The notes under the pieces were generated by a model. It worked only from the letters and a program-made list of their open reading frames with translations, was not told the origin of the DNA and made no database searches. Shown one piece after another: positions 1 through 7,723 of a DNA stretch of 41,165 nt. Location: the NCBI GenBank assembly GCA_017465545.1, contig JAFTVY010000053.1, forward strand, positions 1-41,165, read 5' to 3'. Every line of letters starts with the position of its first letter. Positions within the stretch are counted from its first letter, which is position 1. This DNA comes from Ruminiclostridium sp. Its GTDB lineage: Bacteria; Bacillota; Clostridia; Oscillospirales; Ruminococcaceae. The position numbers and the translations under genes were made by a program.

Positions 1-250
1 ACTTTATATTATATCATAACCGCAGGTTATGATATAATCGTCCGATCCGCAGGGAGCAAATCTCCGATTTGCGAATCTGCGAGGACATTTAAAATAAGTA
101 TATAATAAATGCCTTGCATTTATTATATCATAACCGCAGGTTATGATATAATCGTCCGATCCGCAGGGAGCAAATCTCCGATTTGCGAATCTGCGAGGAC
201 ATTTAAAATAAGTATATAATAAATGTTTACATTTATTATATCATAATACG
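1..250. repeat. Tandem 114-bp hairpin-rich element, two copies plus a partial third
   Basis: The block at about 11-111 recurs almost unchanged at 125-225, a period of 114 bp, and the start of a third copy is seen at about 231-246. Each copy holds a perfect inverted repeat (TATCATAACC / GGTTATGATA with a 3-base loop), then a second hairpin (GCAAAT / ATTTGC) inside outer arms CGCAG / CTGCG. The junction between copies forms a 12-bp stem with a 3-base loop (101-112 / 116-127). There is no open reading frame. It may be a mobile or REP-like element that runs past the left edge of the window. Confidence 0.85.
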
Positions 251-282
251 GCTGTTTTTTAAACAGTTTTTTCAACCCGAAA

Positions 283-308
283 AGGGACTGAACAAACGTT
301 CAATCCCT
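283..308 (-). terminator. Probable terminator of the minus-strand gene ending at 300
   Basis: An 11-bp stem with one G-T pair (283-293 / 298-308) overlaps the stop codon. On the minus strand it is followed by a short T run (CCCTTTT). The fit is good but not perfect. Confidence 0.55.
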
Positions 309-1175
309 CTTTTCCATCTCCGAATCTATCTGGTCTATCCCTTTGAAACTAATTTCCGGGAATAATTCCTTTATTTTCCCCCACGTGGTATATCCGAGAA
401 AGCAATCTGTAATTTTCTTTATTTCTTCGTCGCTTTCTATCTTTATGGTTTCAATCCCTACCTGTCTGCTAAAGGCGTCTACGGTCAGGTCTTTTTCGTA
501 TCCGCATCCAGCGTCGACGATATAAAAGGCGTATATCGTTTTATTGTAACAATTCAATGCCCCCTGAATATGGCGGAGCATCTGACAACGATGCTCATCT
601 GCATCAGACAGATGTCTGGTCTTGTCGGTAATGCCTGATTCTGTCCATTTGCCCTCGCAGAGTATTATATAATCCTCGCCTTCTATCAGAATATCGGGAG
701 CTGAGTATCCCTCAAACATAAACCAATAGCGCTTGTTTTCTGCCATATTATCATAGCTTGCCTCAAGCTGGGCTATAGCTTGTTTGCAGGCTTCTTTTCT
801 GACTTCTTCGGGTGGGCGGTTGCCCTCCTTGTCATCCCCGTAAAACAGTCTGCAACGCTCGTCGATTGTCTCTGAGCGTGTTTCAAAATCCTTTTCTGCA
901 AGATATCTGATAAGCTTCTCAAGATGCTTTTTCGGTGGCTTGAGACGTTTTTCCTTGCAATCCTCTTTGTCACCATCGTAATAGCACCTCTCAGGCTTGC
1001 CAAGAGTTCTGCCGATTATTTCGCCAAGCTTTTTTTCGCAGAGCGGTTTACCTTCGGAATCGATATGCGATATAATTGGCGTATTCTTCAGAAATTCCTG
1101 AAATTTCTCGGAGTCGTTTTCAATCAACGTCATAAGTGGTCTTACTCTGAAAACAGAGCTGTTGTATTTTCCCAT
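300..1175 (-). CDS. Hypothetical protein, possible PD-(D/E)XK nuclease-like
   Basis: A 291-residue soluble protein that I do not recognise as a named family. The start at 1175 (MGKYNSS) is preferred to the upstream ATG at 1208 because AGGAAGG lies 8 bases before it. In the middle is PDILIEG, then hydrophobic residues, then ILCEGKW. This D...ExK arrangement on two strands is what PD-(D/E)XK nuclease-fold proteins show. The N-terminal part is rich in Lys, Glu and Cys (ERCYYDGDKEDCKEK). It stands alone, with no methylase or helicase beside it, so a restriction role is not supported by context. The nuclease assignment is inference from one motif. Confidence 0.5.
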   Translation of the reverse strand: MGKYNSSVFRVRPLMTLIENDSEKFQEFLKNTPIISHIDSEGKPLCEKKLGEIIGRTLGKPERCYYDGDKEDCKEKRLKPPKKHLEKLIRYLAEKDFETRSETIDERCRLFYGDDKEGNRPPEEVRKEACKQAIAQLEASYDNMAENKRYWFMFEGYSAPDILIEGEDYIILCEGKWTESGITDKTRHLSDADEHRCQMLRHIQGALNCYNKTIYAFYIVDAGCGYEKDLTVDAFSRQVGIETIKIESDEEIKKITDCFLGYTTWGKIKELFPEISFKGIDQIDSEMEKRD

Positions 1176-1486
1176 ATTGATACCTTCCTTTTTTGTTGTT
1201 ATCATCATTATAATGTATGAGCTGTCCTATTATCTGTACTTGCAATGCTTATAGCCTGCTTTATAAGCTGATTATTTTCAGCAGAAATTGACACATTCCG
1301 CTTAGTTCTCGTCAATTATGTATTGCAATTTTTCGCCATCTGATATTATATAGTCTGATATAATAATTATATCAGCAATCCCGTATTTTTTCAATAGTTG
1401 TGACCTGTGTAGGCGTGATAAAAATAAATCAGGAAAGCGCAGAGTGATGCGGCTTTCCTGATTTTTTATATACTTAGTCCGATTTA
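1176..1486. other. Intergenic stretch with an inverted repeat, no gene
   Basis: No coding potential was seen. It carries a 9-bp inverted repeat, CTGATATAA / TTATATCAG, at 1355-1375 with a 3-base loop, and a partial copy of the same word at 1340-1347. It may be an operator or promoter element for the gene ending at 300, but no clear -35/-10 pair was identified. Confidence 0.4.
1426..1467. terminator. Terminator downstream of the 1487-2086 gene
   Basis: A perfect 13-bp stem (1426-1438 / 1452-1464) with a T-rich flank on either strand. It lies about 20 bp after the stop codon of the minus-strand gene. Confidence 0.75.
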
Positions 1487-2086
1487 TTATGCCCAGGGGT
1501 CCTCTTCTACGGGGATACGGATGTCAGCAAGGCACTGGATATCGTTTAAGAACCACTGACCTGTTGAGGGCTTCTTTCTCAGCTTGATGGGGCGGGGGTT
1601 ATCTGCGCCGCCGCTTGTAACGTAAAGAGTTGCCCAGTTTTCCTCGTCAAAGGAGTAGGGATTCTCACTTACCTGAATCGTATAGGGTGTGGTGGGCTTG
1701 TAGCCGTTTTCGGGAGTTGCACCCACAAAGAAGGAGAAGGTCTTGTAGAATTTGCCGTTAAGACGCTCCTTGATAAAGCCCTTTTCGTAAGTACTTACCT
1801 CTGCCGGGCCTTTGAGGAAATTAAGCATTTCTATGCAGGCGTCGGGATTCTTTTCATAAGCGCAGAGTACGGCAATGGTAAGAGCCGTTGTCTTGAAGGC
1901 AGAATCAAGAGAAGCCTCGGGCAGAGCCTGTAATTCAGCTAAATTAGTGGGCAGAGCGTTAAAGGTAAAGCATTCTGTATAGTTTCTGCCCTTGCCTACT
2001 GAGGAAGAAGCATTGCTTACCGCCTTTGCCGCCTCGCTCTTGACAGCGTTTCCCGCTGATTTCATAATTGAATCAAATAATCCCAT
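1487..2086 (-). CDS. Conserved hypothetical protein (DUF6935-like)
   Basis: A 199-residue protein without a signal peptide. The N-terminus (MGLFDSIMKSAGNAVKSEA) is an amphipathic Ala/Ser-rich helix, followed after residue 35 by a compact alpha/beta domain. It has a typical C-terminal stretch with NPYSFDEENWA, a GGADNPRPI strand turn and a WFLNDIQCLADIR ending. I recall similar proteins under a domain of unknown function (probably DUF6935), but cannot confirm this. It is the second gene of an operon: AGGAGG sits in the 3' end of the upstream gene and the gap is 4 bp. No function is proposed. Confidence 0.6.
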   Translation of the reverse strand: MGLFDSIMKSAGNAVKSEAAKAVSNASSSVGKGRNYTECFTFNALPTNLAELQALPEASLDSAFKTTALTIAVLCAYEKNPDACIEMLNFLKGPAEVSTYEKGFIKERLNGKFYKTFSFFVGATPENGYKPTTPYTIQVSENPYSFDEENWATLYVTSGGADNPRPIKLRKKPSTGQWFLNDIQCLADIRIPVEEDPWA

Positions 2087-2090
2087 TTTC

Positions 2091-2549
2091 TTAGTCCTCC
2101 TTGATAAATCTGAAATTTAAAAAATTAAAGAATCCGTTTTCGTCAATTGGCTTTACCCAGCCGTCAACTTTTTCGTCATAGATTTCACCCTCTATGCCCG
2201 AATCCATCCACAGCTCCCCGTTACGAAGCTCCCACTTCAAAGGCTCGTCAACGATAGCACCGTCCATGATCTTTATTACACCTGCCGCTACCGCTCTGTC
2301 GATTTCCTCCTGAGACACCCCTTCGGGTAAGGCTGTCAGCATATAAAGATTGCCGTCCTCGCATATCTTTATGTGTGTGCCGATCATTCTCTTACGCTCT
2401 CTTATCTCATCTGCCACCGCTTCTTCGTCGCTTTCGTCCACGTAGGGCATAGGCGAGTTCAGATATTCCTCGGGGCTGAGATACTTCGGCATATTATCGT
2501 CGTCAAAGACCATAACGGAATGAAACTTCCATTTTCCTATGTAGCTCAT
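2091..2549 (-). CDS. Conserved hypothetical protein, lipocalin-like start
   Basis: A 152-residue acidic cytoplasmic protein. The start at 2549 (MSYIGKWKFHS) is chosen because AGGAG lies 8 bases before it; a longer frame to 2597 has no ribosome site. The opening GKWKFHSVMVFDDD and later KWELRNGELWMDS look like the first and later strands of small lipocalin-like or ligand-sensing domains, where G-x-W marks the first strand. It is co-transcribed with the 1487-2086 gene, its stop lying 4 bp before that start. The function is unknown; the lipocalin idea is weak inference. Confidence 0.55.
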   Translation of the reverse strand: MSYIGKWKFHSVMVFDDDNMPKYLSPEEYLNSPMPYVDESDEEAVADEIRERKRMIGTHIKICEDGNLYMLTALPEGVSQEEIDRAVAAGVIKIMDGAIVDEPLKWELRNGELWMDSGIEGEIYDEKVDGWVKPIDENGFFNFLNFRFIKED

Positions 2550-2838
2550 AGCTGTTTCTCCTTTGCTTTTACGGAATTCTTGACTAAATTCCGCCAATGT
2601 GATAAAATAAATAAATAATCGGGTGGTTCCTGCGACTGTTGGCGCATATGCAGGAACGTTACAGAGTACCCATAGTGAGGCAGGATATATACTCTCTTTT
2701 ACCCTTACGGGATTTATAATAGCATAAAATTCACTTTGCTACACTACCCGAATAATAAAAAAAGGGTAGGAAAAGTAGTAATTTACGTATAAATAAGAGC
2801 AGGTCGGGTGGTTACCCGTACAGAAAGGTAATATAATT
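2550..2838. promoter_or_regulatory. Divergent intergenic region with repeated TCGGGTGGTT
   Basis: The region separates the minus-strand operon from the plus-strand SBP/regulator pair. The 10-mer TCGGGTGGTT occurs at 2619-2628 and again at 2804-2813. The second copy is part of a short inverted repeat (CGGGT-GGTT-ACCCG), and ACCCG occurs also near 2748. An 8-bp stem, GTTCCTGC-type / GCAGGAAC, lies at about 2625-2655. The repeats could be operators for the LuxR-type regulator at 4216. No confident promoter hexamers were identified. Confidence 0.35.
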
Positions 2839-4206
2839 ATGAAAAAAACAGCTTGTTTGATATTGGCTTTTATAATAATGGCGGTATGTCTGTCCGCTTG
2901 CTCGGACAAGACAAGGCCGGACGCTGACGATCCCGTAACGCTTACCATGTGGCACGTTTACGGCAGTCAGACAAAATCTCCCCTCAACGATGCCATTGAC
3001 GAATTCAACGAAACCGTCGGTAAGGAAAAGGGCGTCACCGTAAACGTAGTATCGGTTACCAGCTCCTCGGCAATTGATAAGGCTATAGCTTCTTCCGTAA
3101 AGGGTGAGCCGGGTGCGGAAAAGCTCCCCGACCTGTTCACGGCATATCCGAGAGTGGCGGAGATAGCAGGAGAGGAAAGACTCCTTTCCTGGAATGAGTA
3201 TTTTTCTGAGCAGGAGCTTTCTATATTCAGGAAGGAATTCATATCCGAGGGTTATTTCGGAGATAAGCTTCTTATGTTGCCCGTGGCAAAATCCACAGAG
3301 GGGCTTTTCCTCAATAAGACGCTGTTTGACAGATTCAGCGCACAGACGGGAGCTACCACGGATATGCTCGGCACCTTTGAAGGACTATTTTCTGTCGCAA
3401 ACAGCTATTATGACTGGTCGGGCGGACAGAATTTCACACAGATAAACGATTTTTATAATTACGCCTATACGGGAATGAAGGTCTATGGCGACGAATTCAT
3501 AAAGGATGGAAGGTTGAATCTTGATTCACCTGCCTTTGAAAAGGTGTGGCTGATGCTTGGCGAAGCGGCAATCTACGGTGGAATATGTCTTGATGACGGC
3601 TATGCCGCCGCCCGCTGGAAGACTGTCGAAATAATCTCCAACACAGGCTCGACTGCAGATATTCTGTACCAGCCTGAGATGGTGTTCTACCCCGATAATA
3701 CGACTGAAAGCATAACCTCCTTGTCCTTGCCTTATCCCGCTTTTGCTGAGGACAAGCCTGCCGCCGTCCACCGTGGCGGAGGACTCTTTACGATAAAGAA
3801 CGAGGACGAGCGCAAGAATTACGGCGCATATATATTTGCAAAGTGGCTTACCGAAAAGGAGAATAACCTGAGCTTTGTCACAAAAGCAGGCTATCTGCCC
3901 GTTACCGACGAGGCTTTTGAGACGCTTTTTAAGGATACTTCCATTGTGGAAAACGAAAGCTATCGTGGACTTTACGAAATGACAAGCGTTATGCTGAAGG
4001 ACTATGAGCTTTATTCACTTCCGCTTTACAGCGGCGCTTCTGAAATACAGAATGATTTTGAGCAGAACGTAAAGCTTGTGCTACGCTCTGCCCGTAATCA
4101 TTATCTTGAAAGAGCCGGGACCTCCGACGATAAGCAGGCTCTTTCAAAGGAGCTTGCAGTATCCTCCCTTGCAGAGCTGAAAAAGCTCTGCGCACGGGAT
4201 ATGTGA
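2839..4206 (+). CDS. Extracellular solute-binding lipoprotein (ABC family 1)
   Basis: A 455-residue lipoprotein. The signal peptide ends in the lipobox LSAC (Cys21), so it should be lipid-anchored outside the membrane. The mature start, VTLTMWHVYG, is the first strand typical of family 1 sugar-binding proteins of ABC importers, and the length is normal for that family. The Trp/Tyr-rich middle (SYYDWSGGQNF) is consistent with a sugar site. AAAGG lies before the ATG. No permease or ATPase gene accompanies it; the next gene, 9 bp downstream, is a membrane-bound regulator. I therefore infer that it presents a ligand to that regulator, or serves a transporter encoded elsewhere. The ligand is unknown. 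Confidence 0.85.
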   Translation: MKKTACLILAFIIMAVCLSACSDKTRPDADDPVTLTMWHVYGSQTKSPLNDAIDEFNETVGKEKGVTVNVVSVTSSSAIDKAIASSVKGEPGAEKLPDLFTAYPRVAEIAGEERLLSWNEYFSEQELSIFRKEFISEGYFGDKLLMLPVAKSTEGLFLNKTLFDRFSAQTGATTDMLGTFEGLFSVANSYYDWSGGQNFTQINDFYNYAYTGMKVYGDEFIKDGRLNLDSPAFEKVWLMLGEAAIYGGICLDDGYAAARWKTVEIISNTGSTADILYQPEMVFYPDNTTESITSLSLPYPAFAEDKPAAVHRGGGLFTIKNEDERKNYGAYIFAKWLTEKENNLSFVTKAGYLPVTDEAFETLFKDTSIVENESYRGLYEMTSVMLKDYELYSLPLYSGASEIQNDFEQNVKLVLRSARNHYLERAGTSDDKQALSKELAVSSLAELKKLCARDM

Positions 4207-4215
4207 GGGCGGAAT

Positions 4216-5871
4216 ATGAAAAAATTTAAATATATGGACGTAAGGGGTATTATAAAGCAGTCCAGAGCCGAGGGAGTGTCTATGCGCAGAAGATTTGCCG
4301 TCTACGCCTTTTCGGTAATCTGTCTGTTCCTTGCGATTATAATACTTCTGCTGAATCTGTTCGGTATACTGAATCTCACCGACAGACAGATTATGAGCGA
4401 TCTTGACGCAAGGCTTTCTGCCTGCAGTGAAAAAATCATAGGCAATTGCGACGAGCTGGCAGCCTGCGCTATATCCTTTTCAGGTCAGCTTGAAGACTCT
4501 GTCCGTGTTTTTCTGGCAGAAAAGGATCTCTCCTTTGAGGAGCTTAAAAACGATCCCGACGCCATTGACAGCCTGCAGGACGTACTTTATGACTCAGTCT
4601 ACCTCAATATGCAGGTTGCTCCCGCCAGCGGCGCCTTCTATATCCTTGATACAACGGCAAACAGCAATTCCCCCACCGAGCTTTTCAGCGGAGTTTATCT
4701 GAAATACATAAACCTCTGCTCCGAAAATACCGTAAATAACGATTTTTCCATTTACAGAGGTTCCTTTACGACCGGTAAAAGCAAGGATATAATTTTCCAC
4801 AGCGGCTGGAAGAACGAAAGCAGTACGGATTTCTTTAAAAACTGCGATGAGGTATTTTCCGACGGAACGCATTTTGTGTTAAGCTCCGTTGTTGAGATTC
4901 CCGATACCTGGGAAAAGGCAAGGTATATCTACGTGCCGATAAGAGGGTACAAGGATGAAATTATCGGAGTATGCGGCTTTGAAATAAGCGATCTGCTGTT
5001 TCAGTTATCCTACAAGACCGAGGACGGGCGCTGGGGTAATGAAATATGCGGTCTTATCGACGAAAGGGACGGAGGATATTCGGCACAGTTCAGCACCAGC
5101 AGATATAATAATACAGACAGCGTATCCGTTACGCAGGAAAGAGGCTCACAGCTTTTTGACTTCGGTAATGAAAAATGCGTGGGTGTGACGAAGGAGATAG
5201 TTTTAGGTAAGGACAGCTTCAGTGTTGCCGTAATGCTCCCCGAAGCACAGTATGACGGCTTTATCAGAAAGGGACAGCTCAATATTCTTTTTATTTTTCT
5301 TATTGTAGCATTGCTTGCCGCAGTATGCTGTATCTTTATGAGTAAGAAATACGTATCCCCCTTACTCAGAAAGCTTGAGCAGGTAAAATCAAAGGAGAAC
5401 GGCGGCGAACAGCTTCACATCCGTGAGATAGACGACCTTTTCGCCTTCCTTGAGGAAAGGGACGATTATTACGAAAAACAGCTTGAAGAGCTGGAAAGTG
5501 CAAGACGGGGCGCCGAAGAAGAGGCTCGCAGGGCAAAGGAAGAATATGAAAAGGCGGCGGAAAAATACGAGCTTGCCAAAAGTGAAATAGACCGCCTTGC
5601 CGAGAAGCACAGCGACGAGATAGTACCTGAGCAGTACAGCTACTTTGTGGAAAATCTCAGTATGCTGACTCCTGCGGAATACAGAATTTACGAGCTGTAT
5701 CTTTCGGGAAAGAACGCAAAGCAGATTGCGGAAATTCTCCACATCACCGAAAATACTCTCAAATATCATAATAAGAATATCTACAGCAAGCTGGGAATTT
5801 CATCCCGCAAACAGCTGCTACGCTTTGCCGCCCTGAAACAGCATCGGGACGGAAAAGAAGACTGGACGTAA
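4216..5871 (+). CDS. Membrane-bound LuxR-type one-component regulator
   Basis: A 551-residue protein with this order: a short cytoplasmic N-terminus, TM1 at about residues 27-51, a large extracytoplasmic domain to about 354 that resembles Cache-type sensor domains in layout, TM2 at about 355-377, a charged coiled coil at about 418-465 (EEARRAKEEYEKAAEKY), and a C-terminal LuxR-type helix-turn-helix at about 484-538 (LTPAEYRIYELYLSGKNAKQ, ITENTLKYHNKNIYSKLGIS). There is no histidine kinase or receiver domain, so the signal would pass straight from outside the cell to a membrane-tethered DNA-binding domain. It overlaps no other gene but starts 9 bp after the binding-protein gene, clearly in one operon. 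The Cache label is inference from topology; the HTH is clear. Confidence 0.85.
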   Translation: MKKFKYMDVRGIIKQSRAEGVSMRRRFAVYAFSVICLFLAIIILLLNLFGILNLTDRQIMSDLDARLSACSEKIIGNCDELAACAISFSGQLEDSVRVFLAEKDLSFEELKNDPDAIDSLQDVLYDSVYLNMQVAPASGAFYILDTTANSNSPTELFSGVYLKYINLCSENTVNNDFSIYRGSFTTGKSKDIIFHSGWKNESSTDFFKNCDEVFSDGTHFVLSSVVEIPDTWEKARYIYVPIRGYKDEIIGVCGFEISDLLFQLSYKTEDGRWGNEICGLIDERDGGYSAQFSTSRYNNTDSVSVTQERGSQLFDFGNEKCVGVTKEIVLGKDSFSVAVMLPEAQYDGFIRKGQLNILFIFLIVALLAAVCCIFMSKKYVSPLLRKLEQVKSKENGGEQLHIREIDDLFAFLEERDDYYEKQLEELESARRGAEEEARRAKEEYEKAAEKYELAKSEIDRLAEKHSDEIVPEQYSYFVENLSMLTPAEYRIYELYLSGKNAKQIAEILHITENTLKYHNKNIYSKLGISSRKQLLRFAALKQHRDGKEDWT

Positions 5872-5876
5872 AAAAT

Positions 5877-5903
5877 CCCCGCCGTAAGGCGGGGTTATTT
5901 TAT
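5877..5903 (+). terminator. Rho-independent terminator after the regulator gene
   Basis: The stem CCCCGCC / GGCGGGG (5877-5883 / 5888-5894) with a GTAA loop is followed by TTATTTTAT. It begins a few bases after the stop codon at 5871. Confidence 0.9.
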
Positions 5904-5933
5904 AGGTTGAGACAAAGGTGAAGTGCGAAATGG

Positions 5934-6046
5934 GCATATGGTTTCAGCGTTATTACAGGACTTCTTTTTTGCGGTTTGTGTGGGATTTTATTTTCTGATT
6001 CTTTTCTGAATTTTTGCTTTGAGTGCTTCTATTTTCTCTTTTCTTT
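5934..6046. repeat. Duplicated block, 3' end of zinc-ribbon gene A and downstream DNA
   Basis: This stretch is almost identical to 8367-8479 (offset 2433). It covers the last part of the gene plus more than 50 bp of non-coding DNA beyond the stop, so the duplication is of DNA and not of the gene alone. Confidence 0.9.
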
Positions 6047-6458
6047 CAATTTTATTTTTCGACTTCTCGATTTTCACAAGCTCATCGAGTTCAAATATTG
6101 TTTTGCAGTCGGGGCATTCATAATAATAGGTTATAAATTTGATATTTCCTACAAGGTATGAATCGAAAGAGAAAAAATCATAATTTTTCGCCTCTTCCGA
6201 AAAAGAATTAACAACTTTCTCTCTCTTTTTTTTGATAAGCAAACTGCAACAATTGGGGCAGTTATGATTTTTTAAAATAAAGAACGGTGAACTATTAATA
6301 TTGGTTTTGGTGCCGTGGATTATGATTTCCTCGCCATTACTACCATCTTTTCTCGGATCGTATTTATCGGCGATTTCACACAATTTATCTACACCGCTTT
6401 CGACTACACTATTTGCCTTTTTGTATAGTCCGACTAATTTTCTTGTCATTCCATCCAT
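5988..6458 (-). CDS. Zinc-ribbon protein A, paralogue of 8421-8879
   Basis: A 156-residue protein of unknown function. The start at 6458 (MDGMTRKLV) has AAGGAG 7 bases upstream; the earlier ATG at 6482 lies before this ribosome site. It has an N-terminal helix (residues 1-35), a conserved DPRKDGSNGEEIIIHG segment, two CxxC pairs (CPNC and CPDC, separated by about 50 residues) that can form a zinc ribbon, and a Lys/Glu-rich C-terminal helix ending KAKIQKRIRK. The first and last parts are nearly identical at DNA level to the paralogue at 8421, while the ribbon core differs. It is the last gene of the island in its direction of transcription. Confidence 0.75.
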   Translation of the reverse strand: MDGMTRKLVGLYKKANSVVESGVDKLCEIADKYDPRKDGSNGEEIIIHGTKTNINSSPFFILKNHNCPNCCSLLIKKKREKVVNSFSEEAKNYDFFSFDSYLVGNIKFITYYYECPDCKTIFELDELVKIEKSKNKIERKEKIEALKAKIQKRIRK

Positions 6459-6497
6459 GTCACCACTCCTTACTAAAAGCATAACTATACCCGTACA
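6313..6497. repeat. Duplicated block, 5' end of zinc-ribbon gene A and its ribosome site
   Basis: These 185 bp match 8734-8918 with about three mismatches. The block covers the first third of the gene, its ribosome binding site and about 40 bp upstream. Confidence 0.92.
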
Positions 6498-6550
6498 TGA
6501 AATGTATGCACCGCTTCGGTAATTCCGCGAATTTCCTATGCTGTCATAGA

Positions 6551-7006
6551 TTATTGCTCTTTTGTTACATATTCAGAAATCAATGCCTCAAACTGCTCTT
6601 TATCAAACACATTGAATCCGGCATAGAACGAGAGCTTGTCTTTTTCGCTGATATATTCGGATTGTCCGCAATGATTTATTAATTCGTAGCTTCCGTTTTT
6701 GTAACTTATCTTAATAACCTTGTCCTCGTCTTCTGTGGAATCAGGACCGACAGGATCGCCAAAATAGATATAACATCCTACTGAACGGAATTTCTCTAAA
6801 AAACCATCTTTATCGTCTACGGTTTTTATATTGGTCTGAATAAGCTCTGAGCTATCATTATACGAAATTTTTACTATAGAAATAGCGTCTATGTTTTCTT
6901 CAGAATCTATAAACTGATATTTTTCGCTGAATCTGACTTTGCAGGCAGAAAAACTAAAACAGACTGCTAATACCAATAGTAGTGACGTAATCCTGTTTCT
7001 TTTCAT
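6551..7006 (-). CDS. Small lipoprotein of unknown function
   Basis: A 151-residue protein. The signal peptide (MKRNRITSLLLVLAVCFSFS) ends in the lipobox FSAC with Cys22, so it is probably anchored on the outer face of the membrane. The mature part contains VKISYNDSSELI, a CYIYFGDPVGPDS segment and alternating strands and turns. No known family was recognised. AAGGAG lies before the ATG. It lies between zinc-ribbon gene A and a remnant of a membrane-protein gene and probably belongs to the same minus-strand transcript. Confidence 0.7.
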   Translation of the reverse strand: MKRNRITSLLLVLAVCFSFSACKVRFSEKYQFIDSEENIDAISIVKISYNDSSELIQTNIKTVDDKDGFLEKFRSVGCYIYFGDPVGPDSTEDEDKVIKISYKNGSYELINHCGQSEYISEKDKLSFYAGFNVFDKEQFEALISEYVTKEQ

Positions 7007-7036
7007 ATTATCACTCCTTAACTCGATAAATGCATA

Positions 7037-7088
7037 TTATTTGCTTTTATCTATCCCATTCGGTATGCGACTTATAATCTGAGATTCT
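7037..7088 (-). pseudogene. Remnant of the C-terminus of an 8926-9417-type gene
   Basis: On the minus strand this reads SQIISRIPNGIDKSK and a stop. The intact gene at 8926 ends QIISRIPNVIDKYK. The DNA at 7046-7081 matches 8935-8970 at 34 of 36 bases. Only the last codons remain, so an earlier copy of that gene stood here and was lost. Confidence 0.8.
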
Positions 7089-7096
7089 GATACCGC

Positions 7097-7723
7097 TTAT
7101 TTAAATTCCGACTCGTCGCAATTTGTGGGTAATATTATTATTTTCTGTAGCTTACAAAGCTCGCTTATCACTTTCTTTAAGTGTCCCTGATAGTACTTTC
7201 CCATTTTCTTGCTTATCCAGGGGAAGCAGAATATATCTTTCCCGTACGCACAGCCTATCGCACACATAGAACGCCATTTTTCATTGCCGCAGTATCGTAC
7301 CTGTCTGTCAAGCTGTTCCAGTGAAAAAATCTGAACAATTTCATTTGCTGTCATTTTATTATCGGTTGACGATATTCCGTTTTCTATCAGGCTTTTTACT
7401 TGTTTTTTGCTTTTGAACAGGCTATAACATTCATCAATATAGCATATAGATCCGGAAATGTCATTCAGAGAAATTCTTTTATCTTTAGCAACAATTTCAG
7501 GCTCGGACTCAAGCATAAAATCCTTTGGTCTTTCGCTGTACATAGATAAAAGATAACTTATTGCCCAGCTTTCATCTATATCTCCCTTCAGAATATTAAG
7601 TCCCGGCGAGAAATGAAATTCTTTATTATCAATAGTTGTGTCACAGGTATAACGTGATGACCTGCATTGTACGTACCCGTCCTGAGTTATTGAAAATCCG
7701 TTTTTTATATCATATCCCATCAA
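7097..7723 (-). CDS. Degenerate ABC ATPase-like protein, probably not catalytic
   Basis: A 208-residue cytoplasmic protein whose layout follows an ABC ATPase but whose key residues are changed. In the place of Walker A is GLNILKGDIDESW with no GxxGxGKS/T and no P-loop lysine. In the place of the ABC signature is RYCGNEKWR (compare LSGGEKQR). In the place of Walker B is KDIFCFPWIS (compare PDILLLDEPTS), so the catalytic Glu is missing, and the H-loop position reads IILPTN. The start is TTG at 7723, 7 bases after GGAG; an ATG at 7720 is the alternative. It overlaps the stop of the upstream membrane-protein gene, so the two are coupled. I infer a regulatory or structural pseudo-ATPase; the motif alignment was done by eye. 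Confidence 0.65.
   Translation of the reverse strand: MMGYDIKNGFSITQDGYVQCRSSRYTCDTTIDNKEFHFSPGLNILKGDIDESWAISYLLSMYSERPKDFMLESEPEIVAKDKRISLNDISGSICYIDECYSLFKSKKQVKSLIENGISSTDNKMTANEIVQIFSLEQLDRQVRYCGNEKWRSMCAIGCAYGKDIFCFPWISKKMGKYYQGHLKKVISELCKLQKIIILPTNCDESEFK

Noticed and set aside
5388-5769. Minus-strand ORF inside the LuxR-type gene
   Set aside because: It is the antisense of the coiled-coil and HTH region; codon pattern and start signal favour the plus strand.
4216-5871. Histidine kinase or response regulator of a two-component system
   Set aside because: There is no HisKA/HATPase or receiver domain; the membrane part leads directly to a coiled coil and LuxR helix-turn-helix.
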